This document shows, piece by piece, positions 8,036 through 13,180 of a stretch of DNA of 13,180 nucleotides. The notes below the pieces were generated by a model. It was not told the origin of the DNA. It saw nothing but the letters and a program-made list of their open reading frames with translations, and did not search any database. The stretch comes from Candidatus Aegiribacteria sp. GTDB lineage: Bacteria > Fermentibacterota > Fermentibacteria > Fermentibacterales > Fermentibacteraceae. How positions within the stretch are numbered: the first letter of the stretch is position 1; each line of letters starts with the position of its first letter. The DNA lies in NCBI GenBank assembly GCA_021107345.1, contig JAIOSX010000127.1, positions 1 to 13,180 on the forward strand. The letters are read 5' to 3'. A program made the translations under genes and the position numbers.

Positions 8036-8397
8036 AGCATTGCGAGCATCTCCGATGTAAGCTTCCTGTAAATACGGAAGCGCAAACCACCAAGACGTTT
8101 CCCTCCGTACCATCTCGCAACAGCAACCAGGATGTTCTCGGTAGAGGATTTCCGCAGAACATCCAGGATAACATTCCCTGCGCCGCTTTCACCTCCATCA
8201 CCTTTCATGTCTGTAATTCCCTGCTCCCGCGTAAGCCTGCAGGCCCAGCTCACGTGGCTGGCCTTGCGCATCCGGCAGTGACGTACCAGCTCCTCCAGGA
8301 CTTTTGCAGGATCCTGCTCGGGAATGAGACGGACAGCACCGGCCGCGAATCTACAGGCACCAGCCTTGATTTTAGGACCCCGTACCGGTTTTGCCAT
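8032..8397 (-). CDS. IMPACT/UPF0029-family protein, single-domain
   Basis: The 121-residue product matches the IMPACT N-terminal (UPF0029) fold. It has ASHVSWACRL, then GDGGESGAGNVILDVL in place of the usual GEPxGTAGxPIL, then ILVAVARWYGGKRLGGLRFRIYRK. The RWYGGxxLGxxRFxxI wording is closer to the eukaryotic IMPACT pattern than to bacterial YigZ (RYYGGxxLGTGGL). The C-terminal DUF1949 domain of YigZ is absent. Family members have been linked to translation control and ribosome or tRNA interaction, but the role here is unknown. I chose ATG 8397. A TTG at 8418 would add seven residues (MKKYGVS) without a visible Shine-Dalgarno sequence, and the leader of ATG 8397 is also weak. The gene is convergent with the flavoprotein gene and divergent from the first TPR gene. 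Confidence 0.82.
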   Translation of the reverse strand: MAKPVRGPKIKAGACRFAAGAVRLIPEQDPAKVLEELVRHCRMRKASHVSWACRLTREQGITDMKGDGGESGAGNVILDVLRKSSTENILVAVARWYGGKRLGGLRFRIYRKLTSEMLAML

Positions 8398-8455
8398 GGA
8401 CACACCATATTTCTTCAACTTATGGGAGATATCTGCTCTAAGATCAATTTGCCCC

Positions 8456-8485
8456 TATCTACCGACCCTGACCATGCAGTGTCAA
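8456..8485 (-). promoter_or_regulatory. Candidate promoter for the IMPACT-family gene
   Basis: Read on the - strand, a perfect TTGACA (8485-8480) is followed after 18 nt by TAGATA (8461-8456), which matches TATAAT at three positions only. Transcription would start near 8449, about 50 nt before the chosen ATG. The -35 is strong and the -10 poor, so the call is tentative. Confidence 0.3.
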
Positions 8486-8526
8486 TCGTAGAGCGGGTGA
8501 GGTTCCTTTAAGGTCGTACGAATTCA

Positions 8527-8556
8527 TTGAAGTTTGTATACTATAGGAAATATAAA
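8527..8556 (+). promoter_or_regulatory. Candidate sigma-70-type promoter for the first TPR gene
   Basis: TTGAAG (8527-8532) and TATAAA (8551-8556) are separated by 18 nt, and the region is A+T-rich against its surroundings. Transcription would begin near 8563, about 40 nt before the ATG at 8604, which has AGAGG at 8594-8598 with 5-nt spacing. An imperfect dyad (GTTTGTATA at 8532-8540 and TATAAAC at 8551-8557) lies inside the promoter and could be an operator. Confidence 0.4.
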
Positions 8557-8603
8557 CATCTGGTCAGTATTCCAGCCCCGGAAGATTTAAGTTAGAGGTT
8601 TGC

Positions 8604-9797
8604 ATGACAGGAAAATACGAGAAAGCAGATCCTGATATTCTCTTGAAGAAGCTCCCTGAAACTGAAGGTTTGGATAAGGTCAAGATTCTCGCGGATCTGA
8701 TTCATGTCTTCAGGGAAACAAATCCGGAAAAAGTCATTGAGTTCGGGAAACAGGGATTGGAACTGCTGCAGGTTGCTGAAGACAAAGAACTGGAATCGGA
8801 TATACTGAATGAACTCTCCTGGGCTTATCAGTGTATCGGAGGGTATCAGACTTCACTGGAATACGGCATCAAACTGCTTGAACTTGCAACTGAAATTGAT
8901 GATAGCCAGGGTGAGTCCAGCGCATTGAACAAAATCGGTGGGGCATACCTGAGAATGGCAAAATACGATAAAGCCCTTGAGTATTTCATTAAATCGCTCC
9001 GGATTCGAGAGAATATCGATGATAAGCATAATATTGGAGGACTATATATAAATTTAGGAACAGTATATTATAGATTAGGTGATAATAAAAAGGCTCTCGA
9101 TTATTACAACCGGTCTATTCAGATACTTGAAGAAATCGATGGGAAAGATGATCTTGCCACTGTGTATAACAATGCAGGGATTGTTTATCGAGAACTTGGA
9201 GAATACGACAAGGCTCTTAAATATCAAAAGAAAGCACTTGAAATAAGAGAGCAACTCGGAATTGAATGGAGGATACCTCACTCTCTGAACAATATCGGTG
9301 CAGTATTAAATGATATGAAAGACTACAACAGATCGCTGGAATACTTCTTCAGATCACTTGAGATGGCGAAGGAGATCGGAAACAGACCTTCGAATGTAAC
9401 AACACTCACCAGTATAGGTGAAACCTACGCATTACTGAACAATTTCGCTGAGGCTAAGAAATACGTTATGAAAGGACTCGTAATAGCAGAAGAGATCAAA
9501 GCCCCGGATCTTATAAGGAACTGCTATAAAGTAATGTCAACCATCCTTGAACAGAAGGGGGATTTCAGGGAAGCACTCGAATACCACAAGAAATACAAAG
9601 AGTTTTATGATAGAATATTTACAGAGGAAAGCAGTGAGAAGTACAACGAACTGCAGGTAAGCTATGAAACAGAGAAGAAGGAGAAGGAAAAAGAGATTTA
9701 CAGGCTCAGGAATATTGAACTCGTGAAGGCCAATGAAAAACTGACGAAAGCTCTTGCTGAAGTTAAAACACTGCGCTTCCTGCAAAAAGATCCGTGA
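8604..9797 (+). CDS. TPR-repeat protein with coiled coil; C-terminal cysteine domain lost by frameshift
   Basis: The 397-residue product contains seven TPR units with an exact 40-residue period and no insertions between about residues 66 and 345. Each has the form xxLNxIGxxYxxLGxYxKALEYxxKSLEI, and a weaker unit precedes them at about 26-65. A highly charged coiled coil (about 345-388, EKKEKEKEIYRLRNIELVKANEKL) follows. Such 40-residue TPR arrays act as protein-protein docking surfaces in cytoplasmic signalling proteins; no catalytic domain is present. After EVKT at residue 389 the reading diverges from its - strand homologue and stops eight residues later (LRFLQKDP). The missing cysteine-rich tail is still encoded just downstream in the +1 frame. 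The start is clear: ATG with AGAGG 5 nt upstream. The gene is probably monocistronic. The truncated protein may still fold; whether it works is unknown. Confidence 0.85.
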   Translation: MTGKYEKADPDILLKKLPETEGLDKVKILADLIHVFRETNPEKVIEFGKQGLELLQVAEDKELESDILNELSWAYQCIGGYQTSLEYGIKLLELATEIDDSQGESSALNKIGGAYLRMAKYDKALEYFIKSLRIRENIDDKHNIGGLYINLGTVYYRLGDNKKALDYYNRSIQILEEIDGKDDLATVYNNAGIVYRELGEYDKALKYQKKALEIREQLGIEWRIPHSLNNIGAVLNDMKDYNRSLEYFFRSLEMAKEIGNRPSNVTTLTSIGETYALLNNFAEAKKYVMKGLVIAEEIKAPDLIRNCYKVMSTILEQKGDFREALEYHKKYKEFYDRIFTEESSEKYNELQVSYETEKKEKEKEIYRLRNIELVKANEKLTKALAEVKTLRFLQKDP

Positions 9798-9924
9798 TGA
9801 CTCCGGATACTGGGAACAGATAGAGGAATATATATCCGAGCGTTCGGACACTCAGTTCAGTCATGGAATCTGTCCTGAATGCATGAAGAAGCTTTATCCG
9901 GAGTATACTGATCGCAATAACTGA
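9772..9924 (+). pseudogene. Out-of-frame remnant of the four-cysteine C-terminal domain of the first TPR gene
   Basis: Read from 9772, the +1 frame gives 50 uninterrupted codons to TGA 9922-9924. It begins CASCKKIRDDSGYW, continues through FSHGICPECMKKLYPE and ends DRNN. This aligns without gaps to the tail of the - strand TPR protein, with 33 of the first 45 residues identical by my count. Relative to that protein, LSGLLPI is missing: one base remains between the Thr codon (9768-9770) and the first Cys codon (9772) where 21 would be expected. That is a net loss of 20 nt. It has no start codon or ribosome-binding site of its own, so it is best read as the detached end of the upstream gene. 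Confidence 0.8.
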
Positions 9925-10015
9925 GCGACTTCCCGAGTTCGGATTAAAGTGAAAGAGAACGGGGAAGCTGGGTTGATAAAAATAATTCTGACACAGGGTG
10001 GTCCAACCATTTTGT

Positions 10016-11386
10016 CTAATGATTATTTTTTTTACCTTCTAAAGGAGAGTCAACCAGTTCGGGATAGAGCTTATTCATGCATTCAGGACAAAGACCATGG
10101 CTGAAATGCGCCTCAGAATGTTTCGAGATATAGGATTCAATCTGGTTCCAGTATCCCTTGTCATCCCTGATTTTTTTGCATGAGGAACAGATAGGTAAAA
10201 GACCGCTGAGTTTTTTTACCTCTCCCAGGGCTTCTATCAGCTGGTTATTGGCTTTGGCAAGTTCTATGTTTTTCTGGCTGATTATTTCAGCTTCCTTCTC
10301 CTTGATTTTTACTTTGTGCTTGATCTCAAGCTCACTTATTCTTTTAGTGCGTTCCTCGTCGAAAATAGTGTCATTTATATCTTTATACTGCTTAAAATAG
10401 TTAAGAGAATTTTCGAAATCACCTGTTTTTTCACAATAATCCGAGAGTTCTTTAAAACTTTCTACAAGTAGATCCTTTGTACTGGATTCTCTTGCGTATT
10501 TCATACTTTTTTTAATGTAATTGATGGCTTTTTCATAGTCTTTCAACGCTGCGTAAGTTATACCTAGATTTAATACCGTTTCACCCTCTGCGTATTTATC
10601 TCCTGTTTCCTCACAGATTCTGAGAGCTTTTTCCAATATATCCAGTGACTTATCATTCTTGCCAAGTTCTCTGAAAATTACACCCATATTTATATAAACG
10701 TAAGATATACCTGGACGATCATTTATTTCTTCTTTTATTTTTAAAATTTCTCGACAGCATTCAATTGCTTCCTTGTAATTACCCATATATCGGTGAATTA
10801 CTCCAATATTTATCAAGATATCTGCCATGAGATTCTTATCACCAGTTATCTTGCTTATTTCCAGAGCATTGTTGTAGTACTCAAGGGCTTTTTCTTTTTC
10901 ATCCATTTTGTCATAGATGAGACCTATATTGTTGTAAGAACCTGCAATACAAGGTTGATTCTCCAATTCCTCACCAATATCAAGGGTTTTGTGAAAATGT
11001 TCGAGTGCGTCGTCATAGGCTGATAACCTCCAGTATGAGATGCCGATACAGTTATAGGCAGTTGCTCTATACAGGTTGTCATCGATATCCATTGCAGTAT
11101 CCAGAAAACTAAAGCCATATTCAAGCGATTTCTGAAAATCGCCTAGATGCTGGTGAGCAATGCATATAGTATTCAATAATTTGGATAACAGGATTTTATC
11201 AGGGTAATTATTCAGAAGCTCAATCCCCTGTTTGCAGTATTCTATTGATTTAATCGGATTGGAAGATCGTATCATCTTCGAAAGCCTGGACAGTATACTG
11301 ATTTTGTTTTTTTCAGACGCTTTTTCCAGCTTTTGTTCAAGGAGTTCCACAGAGTGGCTGTCTGCCGGATTTTCTCCCTGATTCAT
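10016..11386 (-). CDS. TPR-repeat protein with coiled coil and four-cysteine (zinc-ribbon-like) C-terminal domain
   Basis: This is the intact homologue of the truncated TPR gene, convergent with it. From ATG 11386 the product has 456 residues: TPR units of about 40 residues through about 330 (for example YNNIGLIYDKMDEKEKALEYYNNALEI, shown here as consensus YNNIG...KALEYYNNAL), a charged coiled coil (about 340-390), the linker EVKKLSGLLPI, and a tail with Cys400, Cys403, Cys433 and Cys436 (CX2C-X29-CX2C). The tail wording is CSSCKKIRDD, GYW, FSHG and CPEC. As far as I remember, similar tails end PAS-domain and response-regulator proteins in other bacteria, so a signalling role with metal binding is my inference. 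I prefer ATG 11386 over the upstream ATG 11422 because AAGAAGGA lies 4 nt before it, while ATG 11422 has no Shine-Dalgarno and would fall only about 8 nt after the likely transcription start. The coding region is strongly A+T-rich. Confidence 0.87.
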   Translation of the reverse strand: MNQGENPADSHSVELLEQKLEKASEKNKISILSRLSKMIRSSNPIKSIEYCKQGIELLNNYPDKILLSKLLNTICIAHQHLGDFQKSLEYGFSFLDTAMDIDDNLYRATAYNCIGISYWRLSAYDDALEHFHKTLDIGEELENQPCIAGSYNNIGLIYDKMDEKEKALEYYNNALEISKITGDKNLMADILINIGVIHRYMGNYKEAIECCREILKIKEEINDRPGISYVYINMGVIFRELGKNDKSLDILEKALRICEETGDKYAEGETVLNLGITYAALKDYEKAINYIKKSMKYARESSTKDLLVESFKELSDYCEKTGDFENSLNYFKQYKDINDTIFDEERTKRISELEIKHKVKIKEKEAEIISQKNIELAKANNQLIEALGEVKKLSGLLPICSSCKKIRDDKGYWNQIESYISKHSEAHFSHGLCPECMNKLYPELVDSPLEGKKNNH

Positions 11387-11436
11387 GATGTCCTTCTTTA
11401 AAGAAAGAGACTTTTGAAACATCCATACAATGTAAA

Positions 11437-11463
11437 TTATAAAGGATTATCATCGTAAGCAAC
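11437..11463 (-). promoter_or_regulatory. Candidate promoter for the intact TPR gene
   Basis: On the - strand a perfect TATAAT (11442-11437) follows TTGCTT (11463-11458) at a short 15-nt spacing. Transcription would start near 11430, giving a leader of about 44 nt to ATG 11386. The -10 is convincing and the -35 weak. It implies that this gene is transcribed apart from the membrane-protein gene upstream. Confidence 0.4.
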
Positions 11464-11552
11464 ATCGGGAGAAAAGACTTCTGGAAACTGCAAAAACATT
11501 TTTCATAATAGTGCTGAAATATACTGGTAATAATGTAAGACCTGGTACGTTC

Positions 11553-12521
11553 CTAACTTCTGAAGAAATACCTGTAGAAAGCAGCATCGGATATCTTCCT
11601 GACAAAGCGTACCAGTCCTGAGATGATGATCCAGGTAAAGATAATCCGCCCGAAGAGAATGCCGGAAATGTTACCACCGAGGGACATCATGAGAAGAGTA
11701 TCCTCAACAATGGCGTGTGAAAGCCCCATCAAGGATATGGAGAAGAAAACATCTCTGCTGGAGAGTTTCCCGGAATTAACATCCCTGATGATCAGCCCGC
11801 CTCCGTAGGAAATACCAAGAACCATGCCTAGTATGGTTACGGTGCTGGCGGATTTGCCTATACCCATTGAAGTCAGAACAGGTTCAAGTATCCTGTTCAT
11901 GAACCTGGTTATGCCGAGCCTGTCAAGGATTTTCATAAGGATGATGAGCACAAGTACTATAAGGAATATGGTCACCAGGTTCTGCAGTTGCGAGAGAGCC
12001 CATGAACCGTGATTGTCATTGCCGGGTGAGGCTTCCCAGAGGATACGTCCCTCCTCCTGAAGAAAACCTCCCAGCGTGTAAATACTGTTAAGGATGAAAC
12101 CTAAAAGAAACGCGCACAGCAGCCTGAAAGGAATCATGAAGCGTATCCGTACCCCTGTCTTTCTGGCGATGGTGGTCTCGACCGGCATGGAGTGAGCAAC
12201 AAGGATCATGCAGGCTATAACAGTTATCTGGGCTGTTGACATATGAAGACCGGGGGCGATTGAGGCGAATATGACAATCCCGCCGTACATATTGGTGACA
12301 ACAGCGGTCGCCCATACCAGCCCCATCTCGCCGGGCAGGCCCACCAAGCTCATTAAGGGTGCGAAGACCGCTGCTATGTGTTTTACCAGACCCAGCTCGC
12401 TGAGGATTTTAACAGCGATAACAACAGGCACCATTATCCGGAAAAGGATGAAGCTGACTCCCGCTGCTTCCCTGATCTGTTTCCATGCTGTTGCAGGTAC
12501 TGTCAAATTCTCTCCTGTCAT
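11553..12521 (-). CDS. Membrane protein with two tandem Gate (nucleoside-recognition) units
   Basis: The 322-residue protein is largely hydrophobic, with roughly eight membrane segments in two blocks divided by a polar stretch (about 155-180, EEGRILWEASPGNDNHGS). It matches the Gate/nucleoside-recognition family that includes SpmA/SpmB-like and nucleoside-transporter-related proteins. The two blocks are visibly homologous: residues 39-123 (ILSELGL, NMYGGIVIF, AHSMPVETT) align with 198-282 (ILDRLGI, ISYGGGLII, SHAIVEDTL). Each carries a YGG turn in a membrane segment and a His plus Glu in the later helix (His110/Glu115 and His269/Glu273). A transport role is likely, but the substrate is unknown. 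The ATG at 12521 has no clear Shine-Dalgarno; TTG 12506 (codon 6) has AGGAG at 5 nt, so the true start may be five residues later. It is divergent from the CCA-enzyme gene. Confidence 0.83.
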   Translation of the reverse strand: MTGENLTVPATAWKQIREAAGVSFILFRIMVPVVIAVKILSELGLVKHIAAVFAPLMSLVGLPGEMGLVWATAVVTNMYGGIVIFASIAPGLHMSTAQITVIACMILVAHSMPVETTIARKTGVRIRFMIPFRLLCAFLLGFILNSIYTLGGFLQEEGRILWEASPGNDNHGSWALSQLQNLVTIFLIVLVLIILMKILDRLGITRFMNRILEPVLTSMGIGKSASTVTILGMVLGISYGGGLIIRDVNSGKLSSRDVFFSISLMGLSHAIVEDTLLMMSLGGNISGILFGRIIFTWIIISGLVRFVRKISDAAFYRYFFRS

Positions 12522-12547
12522 GTTCTACGGAAGATAAACATTTTTCG

Positions 12548-12553
12548 TATAAT
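12548..12553 (+). promoter_or_regulatory. Candidate -10 element upstream of the CCA-enzyme gene
   Basis: TATAAT is present exactly, in the divergent gap between the Gate gene and the CCA-enzyme gene, about 56 nt before the TTG start. No good -35 hexamer sits 16-18 nt upstream; the nearest, TTCTAC at 12523-12528, is at 19 nt. The call rests on the -10 alone. Confidence 0.3.
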
Positions 12554-12608
12554 CCGGATAGCCGGTATGAAGAAATCAAGTATCAGTTCAAGATTGGGGT
12601 GAGGGCAA

Positions 12609-13180
12609 TTGCTTGAGGCGCTTTTCAGTCTTTTCCGTGAAAAAGGGGTAGAACTGTATCTTGTAGGCGGTTATGTAAGGGATCGGCTGCTTGACCGGGA
12701 AACCAGAGACTACGATTTCGCCACAAGTGCAAGGCCCGAAGTTACGAAGGACATACTCGAATCGAGAGGCTTCCGGGCTATTCCTATCGGAATGGAATTC
12801 GGTACCATAGCTGCTATCATAAACACCGATTCGGGTCCGGAAGAAGTCCAGATAACCACGTACAGGAGCAGGGAGAGTTACCGCAAGGGTTCCCGCCATC
12901 CCGATGTTGTCTTCGGCAGAAACCTGGAAGAGGACCTTGTAAGGCGTGACTTTACCGTAAATGCCATGGCCATGGACGAAAAGGGCAACATTATTGATCC
13001 CCTTGGGGGCCGGAAGGATCTTAAGGAAGGAGTCATCAGGACTCCACTGAGCCCGGAAGAGACCTTCCGCGAAGATCCACTTCGCATGCTTCGGGCATTC
13101 CGCTTCGCCTGCCGCCTTGGTTTTTCAATCGATGAAAAGACGCTGAGCGCGATAGGGAAGCAGCATCACCGCATAATGGA
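12609..13180 (+). CDS. CCA-adding tRNA nucleotidyltransferase / poly(A) polymerase family (3' partial)
   Basis: About 190 codons of a class II nucleotidyltransferase are visible before the window ends. Features in order are LVGGYVRD (the GG-x-VRD nucleotidyltransferase motif), RDYDFAT with the metal-binding Asp-x-Asp, EVQITTYRSRESY, EEDLVRRDFTVNAMAMD (motif for the head/neck boundary), IIDPLGGRKDL, and FREDPLRMLRAFRFACRLGF. This combination is diagnostic of tRNA CCA-adding enzymes and their poly(A) polymerase relatives; which activity it has needs the missing C-terminal part. The start must lie downstream of an in-frame TGA at 12600-12602. TTG 12609 (reading MLEALFSLFREKGVELYLVG) is the only plausible start before the first motif, and GGTGA at 12598-12602 gives a 6-nt spacing. 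The gene is divergent from the Gate membrane protein. Confidence 0.9.
   Translation, partial: MLEALFSLFREKGVELYLVGGYVRDRLLDRETRDYDFATSARPEVTKDILESRGFRAIPIGMEFGTIAAIINTDSGPEEVQITTYRSRESYRKGSRHPDVVFGRNLEEDLVRRDFTVNAMAMDEKGNIIDPLGGRKDLKEGVIRTPLSPEETFREDPLRMLRAFRFACRLGFSIDEKTLSAIGKQHHRIM

Noticed and set aside
8254..8511. Open frame of 85 codons on the + strand opposite the IMPACT-family gene
   Set aside because: It is mostly antisense to the conserved IMPACT coding region and has no recognisable motif or ribosome site.
9784..9789. AAAAAG run as a programmed frameshift site joining the TPR array to its cysteine tail
   Set aside because: The run lies after the codons for the first cysteine pair. 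A shift there would rejoin the tail only from IRDD onward and lose CASC, and the LSGLLPI linker would still be missing. A deletion explains the layout better.
9925..10015. Rho-independent terminators between the convergent TPR genes
   Set aside because: Candidate arms CTTCCCG (9929-9935) and CGGGGAAG (9960-9967) need a bulge and a 24-nt loop, and no T tract follows on either strand. TGGT/ACCA and CCGA/TCGG stems are only 4 bp. I see no convincing terminator or repeat in this gap.
11495..11516. AAAAA-CA-TTTTT inverted repeat in the gap after the Gate gene as a terminator
   Set aside because: A 5-bp A/T-only stem with a 2-base loop is not stable; no G+C-rich stem is present in this gap.

Overview
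The window reads as bacterial chromosome: tightly packed genes, Shine-Dalgarno-like leaders, ATG/GTG/TTG starts and short intergenic gaps. The first gene encodes a Reg_prop-type propeller with a C-terminal domain like those of type IX secretion or FlgD-like Ig domains. That combination is common in the Bacteroidetes/FCB group and related candidate phyla, so an uncultured FCB-type bacterium is my best guess. No rRNA or marker gene confirms this. I see no tRNA, rRNA, CRISPR array, complete mobile element or replication origin.

Bases 1-6192 hold a surface and exopolysaccharide region on the + strand. A 3'-partial propeller protein is followed by rmlA-like, rmlB-like and UDP-xylose-synthase-like genes joined by 4-nt overlaps, then a Wza-type export protein and a Wzz-type chain-length protein. 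Together they could supply dTDP-4-keto-6-deoxyglucose and UDP-xylose and carry a polymer to the surface. RmlC, RmlD, glycosyltransferases, flippase, polymerase and tyrosine kinase are not in the window.

Bases 6232-8397 hold an Eis-like acetyltransferase and an iron-sulfur-flavoprotein-like reductase (both +), then a short IMPACT-family protein on the - strand. The last two genes are convergent and share the four bases TTAA as their stop codons.

Bases 8527-11442 hold the most unusual part: two convergent, homologous TPR genes. Both encode arrays of about 40-residue TPR repeats, a charged coiled coil and a compact four-cysteine tail (CxxCKKIRDD...GYW...FSHGxCPEC). The - strand copy is intact. 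In the + strand copy the tail is present and conserved in sequence, but it is out of frame, consistent with a 20-nt deletion. The - strand copy is visibly A+T-rich (16 G+C in 60 bases at 10681-10740, against 39 in 60 at 12301-12360).

Bases 11553-13180 hold a membrane protein made of two tandem Gate (nucleoside-recognition) units (-) and, divergently, the 5' part of a CCA-adding tRNA nucleotidyltransferase that appears to start at TTG and runs off the window end.
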